This document shows, piece by piece, positions 51,354-59,463 of a stretch of DNA of 64,000 nt (position 1 is its first letter; each line of letters opens with the position of its first letter). The notes beneath the pieces were generated by a model. The model was not told the DNA's origin, searched no databases, and saw nothing but the letters and a program-made list of their open reading frames with translations. A program made the position numbers and the translations under genes. The stretch is from Jiangella ureilytica (lineage in GTDB: Bacteria > Actinomycetota > Actinomycetes > Jiangellales > Jiangellaceae): contig NZ_SMKL01000002.1 of assembly GCF_004348545.1 (NCBI RefSeq), positions 62,001-126,000 on the forward strand. Reading direction: 5' to 3'.

Positions 51354-52538
51354 TCAGCCGGCGAGCTCGCGTTCCAGCGGGGTACGGAAGCTCGGGATGA
51401 CCGTGGCGCCGCCCAGCCGCGCCTCGAGGTCGCCGGCCGCCTGCTCGACGGCGGCAGCCGCCTCGGTGCCGGCGTCCTCGAGCAGCCGCCACCGGATCGT
51501 CCCGCCGCCCATGCCCCAGCCGCCGACCACCCGCCCGCCCCACCACACCGTCGGGCCGATGTTGCCGTTACGGTCGAACAGCGCGTCGCGGTGCGGGCCG
51601 AGGAACCAGTCGCGCTGCTGCCAGCCCATGGGCGTGGGGTCGAGGGCGGGCAGCAGCGTGGCCACGGGCGCGACGTCGGCGGCGGGCTCGGTGTCGTCGG
51701 CCAGGACCACGCCCGCGACGCCGGAGAGGTCGGCGTCGACGGTGTCGAGTGCGGCCAGCACCTGGCGCGTGACGCCGAGGGTCCACCCCGTCCACCACTG
51801 CAGGTCGGCCACGGTGGCCGGGCCGAACACCTCGAGCCAGCGCCGGGCCAGCGTGACCCTGGCCTCGGCCTCGGGGATGTCGGGCAGGCCGTCGGGCCAG
51901 AGGCGGCGGACCGACGCCCACCGGTGCTGCCGCGACAGCCAGGTGCCCGCGGGCCGCCCGCGCACGATGCGGCCGTCGGCGCCCATGAGCGTGAGCACCC
52001 GGCTGGTGATGTTCTGCTTGACGTCCCACTTCTTGTCGGTGGTGGGCAGGACGGCGGTGCGCAACCGCGGCTCGGCCTTGGCCAGCTCGGTGGCCAGCGC
52101 CTCGCCGCGTTCGTCGAGCGCCTTCTCGGTACTGGTCTCGACGTCGGCCAGCCAGGCCGCGACGTCACCCTCGAGCGGCGGGTCGGTGGGCAACGTGCTG
52201 AGGTGCTGGACCAGCTGGCGGCGCAGCCGCTGGGCGATGGCCAGCCCGGCGGCGCTGTGGACGACCGGCACGAAGTCGGCCGGCGCGACGAACATGGTGC
52301 GGCGCATGGCGATGAGCTTGACCACCGAGCGGTCGTCGTAGAGCGCGGCCGACACGTCGCCGAGCGTGGCCGCAGGCACCCTGGCCAGCGCGGACAGATA
52401 CACCGACGCGGGATCGGTGGCGTGCAGGACGACCATGCCGGCGACCGCCTCGGCCACCGACGCGGCGGCGGTCTCGCGCGCCAGGTGGTGGCGGCGCAGC
52501 AGGCGCACGCGGCGCTGTTCGGGGCTGACGGTGAGCAC
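51354..52538 (-). CDS. Winged-helix (HTH_42) protein, AlkZ-like DNA glycosylase family
   Basis: 394 residues. The order of elements fits HTH_42/AlkZ proteins: the N-terminal LLRRHHLA, VLHATDPASVYLSALAR, MRRTMFVAP, the FGPATVADLQWWTG segment and the C-terminal DPTPMGWQQRDWFLG. AlkZ-type enzymes excise bulky adducts and crosslinks, but many relatives are uncharacterised and activity cannot be inferred. GTG 52538 has GAGGA eight bases upstream and is preferred over the TTG at 52568. Confidence 0.75.
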   Translation of the reverse strand: MLTVSPEQRRVRLLRRHHLARETAAASVAEAVAGMVVLHATDPASVYLSALARVPAATLGDVSAALYDDRSVVKLIAMRRTMFVAPADFVPVVHSAAGLAIAQRLRRQLVQHLSTLPTDPPLEGDVAAWLADVETSTEKALDERGEALATELAKAEPRLRTAVLPTTDKKWDVKQNITSRVLTLMGADGRIVRGRPAGTWLSRQHRWASVRRLWPDGLPDIPEAEARVTLARRWLEVFGPATVADLQWWTGWTLGVTRQVLAALDTVDADLSGVAGVVLADDTEPAADVAPVATLLPALDPTPMGWQQRDWFLGPHRDALFDRNGNIGPTVWWGGRVVGGWGMGGGTIRWRLLEDAGTEAAAAVEQAAGDLEARLGGATVIPSFRTPLERELAG

Positions 52539-52693
52539 GATTCCGATCCTCGCACGGCCGTCCGACAACGTCGGAATGTCCGGGATTCATCGGACCACGG
52601 AACGGGAACGATCTCCGTGATCCGGTTGACAGTGTCCGTAATGTATGAGGTTGGCACGATTCTTCTCAGTACGTGGACTGCTCGGGGGGCACC

Positions 52694-52861
52694 GTGAGTC
52701 AGCACAAGGCAACGGAAGAACGCCGCTACCGGACGGAGCTGGCGGTCGTCATCCTCATCGGCATCGCCATCGCCGTCGGCGCCGTCGTCGCGATCATGAG
52801 TCAGGGCGGGTCCTCGGACGACCTGCCGCAGCAGTTCAACGGCTCGTCCGCCGTCGGCTGA
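52694..52861 (+). CDS. Small single-TM membrane protein
   Basis: 55 residues: a charged N-terminus (SQHKATEERRYRTE), one transmembrane helix (LAVVILIGIAIAVGAVVAIM) and a short polar tail. GTG 52694 follows a G-rich stretch; GTG 52673 in the same frame is an alternative. No family recognised. The coding bias and good helix make it a likely real small gene. It is convergent with the mycothiol enzyme gene. Confidence 0.6.
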   Translation: MSQHKATEERRYRTELAVVILIGIAIAVGAVVAIMSQGGSSDDLPQQFNGSSAVG

Positions 52862-52867
52862 CCCGGC

Positions 52868-53641
52868 TCAGCTCCAGCGCACCCGCACCTGCGACCGCCA
52901 GTCGCGCAGCACGTCCGGCCGCCCGGTCGCGGTGAGCTCGGCGCCGCGGTTCCACAGGCCGAGGTAGAGCTGTGCGGCGGTACCGGCGAACTCGGCGTCG
53001 GGCTGCGCGCCCGCCCGAGCGCCCGCCGTCGTCGTCAGCGCGTCCGGCTCGACCCGCAGCGTCCACGCGTCGCCGGTGTCCGTGGCCCGGACGGCGACGG
53101 TGTACGGCTCGTCGGTGCGCAGCTTGCCGCGGCCGCGCGTGATGAAACCGCACAGCAGTTCGTCGACGCCGTCGGCCGCGAGCTCCGGCGCGATGGTGAC
53201 GTCCGACGCCGTCGGCGCCCGGCCGAGCGCCGCCGCCAGCGAATCGGCGCTGTGGATGGTGGTCTCGTGCGCCTGCCTGCGGGCCCAGAAGCGGCGCGGC
53301 GGCGGCGCGTCCTTCAGGAAGACCATGGCCTCGGCGTCGTCGGGCGTGGCCGCGATGGTCCCGATCAACGATTCGAGGCCGTCGGCGAACCAGGCCAGCA
53401 GATCGGGCGCCGCCTGGGCCGCCGCCACCGAGGTCTTCGGGTCGTGGTCCTTCTCGCCGCGCAGGTGCGCCGCGGCCCAGCGGTGCACCATGCCCTGGTG
53501 CGTGACGAGCGCCCGCACGTCCCACGCGGGGCAGGTGGGGACGGGTGCGCCGAGCCCGGCCCGAGCGGCGGCGTCGAGCAGCACCGCGCCGCTGTGCCGC
53601 AGCAGCGTCACATGGCCGTCGAGTCCCAGCCGGGTCGCCAC
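52868..53641 (-). CDS. Maleylpyruvate isomerase-family mycothiol-dependent protein
   Basis: 257 residues. The N-terminal DinB-like bundle carries TCPAWDVRALVTHQGMVHRWAAAHL and RRQAHETTIHSAD, with His residues suited to a metal. The C-terminal part is the SCP2-like MDMPI_C domain (FAGTAAQLYLGLWNRG). Such proteins are mycothiol-dependent isomerases or transferases of unknown substrate. GTG 53641 is the best start; the frame extends further upstream without a clear ribosome site. It follows the dehydratase gene by 31 bases and may be in its operon. Confidence 0.75.
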   Translation of the reverse strand: MATRLGLDGHVTLLRHSGAVLLDAAARAGLGAPVPTCPAWDVRALVTHQGMVHRWAAAHLRGEKDHDPKTSVAAAQAAPDLLAWFADGLESLIGTIAATPDDAEAMVFLKDAPPPRRFWARRQAHETTIHSADSLAAALGRAPTASDVTIAPELAADGVDELLCGFITRGRGKLRTDEPYTVAVRATDTGDAWTLRVEPDALTTTAGARAGAQPDAEFAGTAAQLYLGLWNRGAELTATGRPDVLRDWRSQVRVRWS

Positions 53642-53672
53642 GAGCGCATCGTAGAGCTTGCGTCCGGCACAC

Positions 53673-54818
53673 TCACCACTCGGCGAAGGAGCCGTCCCGG
53701 TGCCGCCACACCGGGGCGCGCCAGCGGTGCCCGGCCTCGTCGGCGCGGCGGACGGCGGCCTCGTCGACCGCGATGCCCAGCCCGGGCGCCGTCGGCCGCT
53801 CCACATACCCCTCGACGAACCGGAGGACCGTGGGGTCGACGAGGTAGTCGAGCAGGTCGTTGCCCACGTTGTAGTGGATGCCGAGGCTCTGCTCCTGGAT
53901 GAGGAAATTCGGCGTCGCGAACGCCACCTGCAGGCTCGCGGCCAGCGCGATCGGGCCGAGCGGGCAGTGCGGCGCCAGGGTCGCGCCCGCGACCTCGGCC
54001 TGGGCGGCGATGCGGCGGACCTCGGAGATGCCGCCCGCGTGCGAGATGTCGGGCTGCACGACGCTGACCCCGGCGGCCAGCGGCTCGACGAACTCGCGCC
54101 GGCCGAACAGCCGCTCGCCGGTCGCGATGGGCACCGAGCTGCATGCGACGACCGACGCGAACTGCGCGCCCAGCTCCGGCAGCACCGGCTCCTCGACGAA
54201 CAGCGGATGCAGCGGCGCCATCAGCGGCAGCAGCCGGCGCGCGTTGGCCGGCGAGACCCGGCCGTGGAAGTCGACGGCGACGTCGCGATCCGGGCCGAGC
54301 GCCTCACGGACCGCGGCCAGTCGCTCCAGCACGTCGTCGGTCTCGGCCCTGGTGGCGATGGGGCCCAGCGCGGCGCTGCCGTTCATCTTGACGGCGGTGA
54401 ACCCCTCGGCCACCTTCGCCGCGACACCGTCGGCGACCTCGGCCGGCTCATCGCCGCCGACCCAGGTGTACATGCGGACGCGGTCGCGCACCGGGCCGCC
54501 GAGCAGGGCGTGGACCGGGGCCCCGTACACCTGGCCGGCGATGTCCCACAGCGCCTGGTCGAGGCCCGCGACGGCGCTGGAGAGCACCGGCCCGCCGCGG
54601 TAGAACGTCGACTTCGTCATGACCTGCCAGTGGTCCTCGATGCGCAGCGGGTCCTGGCCGACCAGGTAGTCCGACAGCTCATGGACGGCGGTGCGGACGG
54701 TGTCGGCCCGCCCCTCGACGACCGGCTCGCCCCAGCCGACGACCCCCTCGTCGGTGGCGACGCGGCAGAACAGCCAGCGCGGCGCGACGAGGAACGTCTC
54801 GATCTCGGTGATCTTCAC
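53673..54818 (-). CDS. dgoD: Galactonate dehydratase-type enolase superfamily enzyme
   Basis: 381 residues. Mandelate-racemase-fold dehydratase with metal ligands D183, E209 and E235, acid/base H185 (VDFHGR) and H284 (APHCPLGP), as in D-galactonate dehydratase, which forms 2-keto-3-deoxygalactonate. Other acid sugars are possible. The start ATG 54818 overlaps the stop of the GntR regulator (ATGA). No KDGal kinase or aldolase is in view, so the pathway must be completed elsewhere. Confidence 0.83.
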   Translation of the reverse strand: MKITEIETFLVAPRWLFCRVATDEGVVGWGEPVVEGRADTVRTAVHELSDYLVGQDPLRIEDHWQVMTKSTFYRGGPVLSSAVAGLDQALWDIAGQVYGAPVHALLGGPVRDRVRMYTWVGGDEPAEVADGVAAKVAEGFTAVKMNGSAALGPIATRAETDDVLERLAAVREALGPDRDVAVDFHGRVSPANARRLLPLMAPLHPLFVEEPVLPELGAQFASVVACSSVPIATGERLFGRREFVEPLAAGVSVVQPDISHAGGISEVRRIAAQAEVAGATLAPHCPLGPIALAASLQVAFATPNFLIQEQSLGIHYNVGNDLLDYLVDPTVLRFVEGYVERPTAPGLGIAVDEAAVRRADEAGHRWRAPVWRHRDGSFAEW

Positions 54819-55525
54819 TCGGACTCCTTTCCGGACGCGATCGCCCGGACGTCGCGGTCGGCCTGGGACAGCAGGTCACGGATGGCGCGCTCGGCGCCGT
54901 CGGCGTCGCGGGCGGCGACGGCGTCGCGGACGGCACGGTGGGCGGGGACGCTGTCGGCCCACGGTCCCCGGCCGTGCACCAGCAGGTCGCGGGCGCGCAG
55001 GCCGGTCGCGATGACCTGCTCCATCTGCCGCAGCAGCTGGTTGCCCGCGGCGGCGAGCAACGCCCGGTGGAACACCAGATCCGCCTCGACGACGGCGTCG
55101 ACGGAGGCGTCCGGATCGGCCATGATCGCGAGCGCATCGGTCAGCGTCGCGAGGTCGGCGTCGGTCCGCCGGGCCGCCGCCAGCCGTGCCCCGGCCGGCT
55201 CGACGATGTCGCGCACCTCGGCGAGATCGGCCAGGAACGCGTCGTCGGCGTGGTGCTGCGCCTGCCAGCGCAGGACGTCGCCGTCGAGCAGCGACCACTC
55301 CTCGCGCGGGCGGACGACGGTGCCGCGCTTCGGCCGGGCGTCGACCAGGCCCTTGGCGGCCAGGACACGCAGCGCCTCACGGACGACGGTGCGGCTCACG
55401 CCGAGGTCGCGCTCCAGCAGGGCGGGGTCCAGCGTGGCTCCGGGCGTGACGTCGCCGCGGACGATCAGCTCGCCGAGATGCGCCACGACGGCGCCGTGGA
55501 TGCCGCGAAAGGGCGACCCGCTCAC
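54815..55525 (-). CDS. FadR/GntR-family transcriptional regulator
   Basis: 236 residues. GntR winged helix at the N-terminus (GDVTPGATLDPALLERDLGVSRTVVREALRVLAAKGLV) and a helical FCD ligand domain with likely metal His residues (DLVFHRALL, HRAVRDAV). It is the first gene of a coupled operon with the dehydratase, so it probably answers to galactonate or a related acid. GTG 55525 is chosen by domain length. Confidence 0.84.
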   Translation of the reverse strand: MSGSPFRGIHGAVVAHLGELIVRGDVTPGATLDPALLERDLGVSRTVVREALRVLAAKGLVDARPKRGTVVRPREEWSLLDGDVLRWQAQHHADDAFLADLAEVRDIVEPAGARLAAARRTDADLATLTDALAIMADPDASVDAVVEADLVFHRALLAAAGNQLLRQMEQVIATGLRARDLLVHGRGPWADSVPAHRAVRDAVAARDADGAERAIRDLLSQADRDVRAIASGKESE

Positions 55526-55650
55526 GCCGGCCGCCCCCGATCCGAGGCCCGGCCCGCAACAAGCCCGTCTGCAAGTCCGTCGGCAGATCCGGCCGGCAGT
55601 GTGACCGGCGTGGCGCGAGGAGGTGCGGGCCGGTTCGTGTGCGCGCCTTC

Positions 55651-55700
55651 GTCGGTGCCCGCCCGTAGGGTGGGCCTCCCACCCGGCCGGGCGGGGACCG
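55651..55700. repeat. Dispersed hairpin element, copy 1
   Basis: CCCGCCC (55658-55664), GTA, GGGTGGG, loop CCT, CCCACCC, GGCC, GGGCGGG (to 55695): a double-stem hairpin. Flanks GTCGGT and GGGGAC are shared with copy 2 at 57460-57509. This copy is intergenic, in the 214 bases between the GntR and SDR genes. The rest of that interval holds only GC-rich sequence without an obvious promoter. Confidence 0.7.
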
Positions 55701-55739
55701 ACCACCGGTCGGCGGCACCCAAGCGGCCGCCGTCGTCGA

Positions 55740-56564
55740 TCATGCCGAGTCCGCCGTCACGCTCCAGCCGCCGTCGACGACGAGGCTCGCCCCGGTGACG
55801 TACGACGCATCGGCGGAGCCGAGGAACGCCACCACCGAGGCCACTTCCTCAGGCCGGCCGAACCGCTCGAGCGTCGTCGCGCGGATGCTGCGTGCACGGT
55901 CGGGCTCGCTGACCTGGTCCCACGCCGGCGACAGGATGGGGCCGGGGACGACGGTGTTCACCCGCACGTCGGGCCCGTACTCGGCGGCGAGCTGGCGACC
56001 CAGAGACAACAGGGCCCCCTTGGTCGCGGCGTACGCGGGCCGCCCGGGCAGGCCCCGGTGGGCATGCACCGACGACGTCAGCACGATCGACCCGCCACTG
56101 CGCGCCAGCAACTCCACCAGCGCCCGCACCGCCAGGAACGAGGCGGTGAGGTTCACGGCGATCTGCCGGTCCCAGTCGGGCACGCTCAGCCGGTCGGCCG
56201 GCTCGATGACCGCGATGGCGGCGTTCGAGTGCAACAGGTCCAGCCGCCCGTGAGCGTCCGCCAGCCGCGCGGCCAACGCCGTCCACCCGTCGGCATCGGC
56301 GACGTCCAGCGGCACACCCGAGGCGGACCCGCCGAACCCGGACCGGTCCGCCGCGGACACGACCAGATCGACGGCGGCCGACAAGGACACCTCCGACACG
56401 TCGCAGAGCACGACGTGCGCGCCCTCGGCCGCCAGCCGCTGCGCCGTCGCCGCCCCGATGCCCGATGCGGCGCCGGTCACCAGCGCCACGCGGCCGCGGT
56501 ACCGAGGCGCCAGAACCGCCTCGGTCTCTCCAGAGCTCACCCGCCGCAACCTACCATTCATCAT
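55740..56564 (-). CDS. Short-chain dehydrogenase/reductase
   Basis: 274 residues of the classical SDR family: cofactor motif TGAASGIGAAT, NAA (SNAA), catalytic Ser in TSSVHAH, YAATK and VNTVVPGPI. It ends with the usual SYVTGASLVVDGGWSV. Location next to the galactonate genes suggests oxidation of a sugar or sugar lactone, but this is not certain. Two adjacent ATG codons (56564, 56561) are possible starts. Confidence 0.85.
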   Translation of the reverse strand: MMNGRLRRVSSGETEAVLAPRYRGRVALVTGAASGIGAATAQRLAAEGAHVVLCDVSEVSLSAAVDLVVSAADRSGFGGSASGVPLDVADADGWTALAARLADAHGRLDLLHSNAAIAVIEPADRLSVPDWDRQIAVNLTASFLAVRALVELLARSGGSIVLTSSVHAHRGLPGRPAYAATKGALLSLGRQLAAEYGPDVRVNTVVPGPILSPAWDQVSEPDRARSIRATTLERFGRPEEVASVVAFLGSADASYVTGASLVVDGGWSVTADSA

Positions 56565-56569
56565 TTTGT

Positions 56570-56930
56570 ATGACTATATGGCAGAAGTACACCGACCTCA
56601 GTCACGGCTTCGAGCTGTACTGCTACGGCCACCTGATTCAGGCAGGCGTGGCGCGCCTGCGCGGCGGCGCCGAGGACGACCTGACGGCGGCCGCGCTGGC
56701 CGCCGCCGACCACGCCGTCGAGACGTTCGGCCGCGACGACGACACGCGGATCGACGGGCACCCCGAGGTCGAGGCGGCGCTGGTCGAGCCGGCCCGGGTC
56801 ACGGGCCGCGAGCGCTACCTCGACCTGGCCGGACGGCTCCTGGCCCGGCGCGGCCATGACACGCTGGAGCACCACGCCATCGGCCCGGAGTACTACCTCG
56901 ACGACCGGCCGCTGCGCGGGCACGCTGACC
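56570..56930 (+). pseudogene. Remnant of a GH127 (beta-L-arabinofuranosidase-type) gene
   Basis: About 120 residues match the middle of GH127/DUF1680 enzymes: FELYCYGHLIQAGVARLRG, DGHPEVEAALVE, RYLDLAGRLLARRG and EYYLDDRPLRGHA. The N-terminal barrel half and everything after GHA are missing, and the frame then runs through a C8 tract into unrelated sequence. It sits five bases from the divergent SDR start. The sugar context suggests it once worked with this cluster. Confidence 0.72.
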
Positions 56931-57000
56931 CCCCCCATCGCGGAGTGGATCGTGGAGCAACCGCGGCATCCATCGGACATTTCGCCCCGCGATCGTCGCA

Positions 57001-58200
57001 CTACTCCAAGATCGACTCAGGAGTGAGGTGGACGGCGGCGGCGGCGCGGCCGGCGAGGGCGCGCACGGCGGCGACCAACTCCGGCGGTGACTCGACGGTG
57101 AAGGGGCAGCCGAGCATCACCAAGCGGGCGGCCAGCCAGGGCATCGAGTCGTCGCGGCGGGCGTCGAGCCGGCAGCTCGCCTCGTCGACGGCGATCACCT
57201 GCCCGGGCCCGTCGCCGAGCCGGCCGGCGACCGCACTCATCGGCGCGTCGAACGAGACCTTCACGTGGAGTTCGGGTGTGCCCCAGTCGGTCCGCCGCCC
57301 GGCGACGTAGGCCCCGGCATCTGCGGCCGGCAGCGCCCGTTCCTCGCGGATGCGGACGCCGGTCGGCTGCACGCGCGCGATCCGGTCCACCCGGTAGGTC
57401 CGCCAGTCGCCGGCGTCGCCGTCGCGTCGCGGCCCGCCGGGGGTGACGCGGCCGAGCGTGTCGGTACCCGCCCGTAGGGTAGGAGGACCCTCCCAACCGG
57501 GCGGGGACTGCCCAGCTCCAGACCGACCGGCCCCAAACTCTCCAGCCCCAGACCGACCGGCCCCAGACTCTCCAGCCCCAGGCTGTCCGGAGGACGGCCC
57601 GGACGAGGACCGTCCGGTCGGCGACTGGTCGACGGTCCAGGCGACGAGGTACCAGCGACGGCCTGAGGGGACCAGCGCGAGCGGCTCGACCAGCCGGCCC
57701 GACTCCGACGCGTCGGCGGAGGTGTAGCGGAACCGGACCCGCTCGCGGGTCGCGGCGGCCGCGGCCAGCGCCGTCAGCACCTCGGGGTCGACCACGGGTC
57801 CGTCCACCCCGATCGGCAGCGTCGCCGCCCCGAGCGTCCGCACCCGGTGCCGCAGCCTGGCCGGCAGCACCTGCTCGAGCTTGCCGAGCGCCCGCACCGA
57901 CGCCTCCTCGATGCCGGCGACGGCGGATCCGGCGGCGGCGCGCAGCCCGACGGCGATGGCGACGGCCTCCTCGTCGTCGAGCAGCAAGGGCGGCAGCGCC
58001 GCGCCCGCGACCAGCCGATAGCCGCCGGCCGCGCCCAGCGACGCCTCGACCGGGTAGCCGAGGTCGCGCAGCCGGTCGACATCGCGGCGGACGGTGCGCG
58101 GGCTGACGCCCAGGCGTTGCGCCAGCTCGCTGCCCGGCCACTCGCGAGGCGTCTGCAGCAGGGACAGCAACGCGAGCAGCCGCCCGGGCGTATCGCTCAT
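57001..58200 (-). CDS. YafY-type HTH/WYL regulator with low-complexity insertion
   Basis: 399 residues. DeoR-like HTH (GSELAQRLGVSPRTVRRDVDRLRDLGYPVEA), then a WYL domain (RVRFRYTSADASESGRLVEPLALVPSGRRWYLVAW). Between that strand and the next conserved part (DWRTYRVDRIARV) lies an insertion of about 60 residues, Gly/Ser/Ala-rich, made of a 30-bp minisatellite and copy 2 of the hairpin element. The C-terminal WCX part is intact, so the protein may still fold. It diverges from the epoxide hydrolase gene, its likely target. Confidence 0.8.
   Translation of the reverse strand: MSDTPGRLLALLSLLQTPREWPGSELAQRLGVSPRTVRRDVDRLRDLGYPVEASLGAAGGYRLVAGAALPPLLLDDEEAVAIAVGLRAAAGSAVAGIEEASVRALGKLEQVLPARLRHRVRTLGAATLPIGVDGPVVDPEVLTALAAAAATRERVRFRYTSADASESGRLVEPLALVPSGRRWYLVAWTVDQSPTGRSSSGPSSGQPGAGESGAGRSGAGEFGAGRSGAGQSPPGWEGPPTLRAGTDTLGRVTPGGPRRDGDAGDWRTYRVDRIARVQPTGVRIREERALPAADAGAYVAGRRTDWGTPELHVKVSFDAPMSAVAGRLGDGPGQVIAVDEASCRLDARRDDSMPWLAARLVMLGCPFTVESPPELVAAVRALAGRAAAAVHLTPESILE
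57460..57509. repeat. Dispersed hairpin element, copy 2, inside a coding region
   Basis: CCCGCCC (57467-57473) and GGGCGGG (57499-57505) enclose GTAGGGTAGGAGG and its near complement. Flanks GTCGGT and GGGGAC match copy 1 at 55651-55700. It keeps the reading frame open in the regulator gene, encoding a PGWEGPPTLRAGTD-like stretch. Confidence 0.7.
57511..57590 (-). repeat. 30-bp coding minisatellite
   Basis: Two full and one partial copies of a 30-base unit (GACCGACCGG at 57521 and 57551, TCCAGCCCCA at 57541 and 57571). They encode the GAGxSGAGRS-type repeat of the regulator's linker and directly adjoin the hairpin element. The unit is a multiple of three, so copy-number change would keep the frame. 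Confidence 0.8.
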
Positions 58201-58221
58201 GACGACCAGGATGACGCAGAA

Positions 58222-58253
58222 CTAGGACATGAGCAGACCTAGATGCGTCCTAG
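58222..58253. promoter_or_regulatory. Operator-like inverted repeat between regulator and epoxide hydrolase
   Basis: CTAGGAC (58222-58228) and GTCCTAG (58247-58253) flank 18 bases that contain a further CTAG. The 63-base intergenic region holds little else. It is a good candidate for the binding site of the divergent YafY-type regulator. Confidence 0.55.
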
Positions 58254-58263
58254 CGTCACGACC

Positions 58264-59409
58264 ATGACACCGTTCAGCATCCACATCCCGCAGCCCGACC
58301 TCGACGACCTGCGCGAGCGGCTGGCCCGCACCCGGTGGACGCCGCAGCTGCCCGGCGACGGCTGGGAGCGTGGCGTCCCGGCGGACTGGGTGCGCGACGT
58401 GGCCGAGTACTGGCGCACCGGCTACGACTGGCGCGCCCGCGAGGCCCGGCTCAACGCGTTCCCGCAGTTCGTCGAGGAGATCGACGGCCTCGGCCTGCAC
58501 TACCTGCACGTGCGCTCGCCCGAGCCGGACGCGCTGCCGTTGCTCCTGGCGCACGGCTGGCCGAACTCGTTCGTCGAGTTCGTGCGCACGATCCCGCTGC
58601 TCACCGATCCGCGGGCGCACGGCGCCGACCCGGCGCAGGCGTTCCACGTGGTCGTCCCCTCGGCACCCGGCTTCGGCTTCTCGGCGGCCCCGCGCACGAC
58701 GGGGTTCGGCATCGGCTCGGTCGCGGTGATGTACGGGCAGCTGATGGAGCGGCTCGGCTATGACCGCTACGGGACGCAGGGCGGCGACCTCGGCGCGTAC
58801 GTCGCGCCGGAGCTCGCCCGGCGACAGCCTGACCGCGTCGTCGGCGTGCACATCGACGGCGGGTTCGGCTTCCCGACCGAGGACGACGTGCCCGGCATGA
58901 CGCAGGCCGAGCGGGCCGAGTGGGACATGATGCAGCAGTGGATGGCCGGCGGCGTCGACCACCACGCGCTGCTGCGGGTCGCGCCGCAGACCTTCGGCTA
59001 CGGCTGGCACGACTCACCGGTGGCGTTGCTGGCCTGGCACGCGCACAAGTTCCACGAGTTCTCCATGTCCGACCAGCCGCTCTTCGACGTGATCGACCGC
59101 GACCTGTTCCTCGACAACGTCAGCGTCTACTGGTTCACCAAGACGGCCGCGACCTCGTCCTGGCCCATGTACGAAGGGCTGGCCGGCGCGGACGGCGGCG
59201 GCGCCCGGTTCGAGTGGCCCGAGGGCCAGAAGGCCGTGCCGTCGGGCGTCTACGGCGGCGGCTCCCCGCTGATGCGGCGGCTCGCGGAGGAGGACAACAC
59301 GATCGTGCACTGGCCCGAGGGCAACCCGGGGCGGCACCACTTCGTCGCGATGGAGGAGCCGGCCGGACATGTCGCCGACATCCGGGCGTTCTTCGCCCAG
59401 GTCAGGTGA
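58264..59409 (+). CDS. Epoxide hydrolase (EHN plus alpha/beta-hydrolase)
   Basis: 381 residues. The N-terminal EHN domain (FSIHIPQPDLDDLRERLARTRW) is followed by the alpha/beta-hydrolase: oxyanion HGWP (97-100), nucleophile Asp175 in GGDLGAYV, and His359 in GRHHFVAME. This is the microsomal-type epoxide hydrolase arrangement, hydrating epoxides to diols; juvenile-hormone-like specificity cannot be judged. ATG 58264 directly follows the operator-like repeat, so control by the divergent regulator is likely. Confidence 0.88.
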   Translation: MTPFSIHIPQPDLDDLRERLARTRWTPQLPGDGWERGVPADWVRDVAEYWRTGYDWRAREARLNAFPQFVEEIDGLGLHYLHVRSPEPDALPLLLAHGWPNSFVEFVRTIPLLTDPRAHGADPAQAFHVVVPSAPGFGFSAAPRTTGFGIGSVAVMYGQLMERLGYDRYGTQGGDLGAYVAPELARRQPDRVVGVHIDGGFGFPTEDDVPGMTQAERAEWDMMQQWMAGGVDHHALLRVAPQTFGYGWHDSPVALLAWHAHKFHEFSMSDQPLFDVIDRDLFLDNVSVYWFTKTAATSSWPMYEGLAGADGGGARFEWPEGQKAVPSGVYGGGSPLMRRLAEEDNTIVHWPEGNPGRHHFVAMEEPAGHVADIRAFFAQVR

Positions 59410-59463
59410 CGCGCGGCGGGTCGGTCGACCGGGATTCACAGGAAGCCTGATTACCCTCGGAGC

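Noticed and set aside
52621-52693. TTGACA before the small TM protein as a sigma-A promoter
   Set aside because: No -10-like box occurs 16-18 bases downstream.
57511-57590. CRISPR-like regular repeats
   Set aside because: The units are directly adjacent without spacers, coding and in frame; this is a minisatellite.
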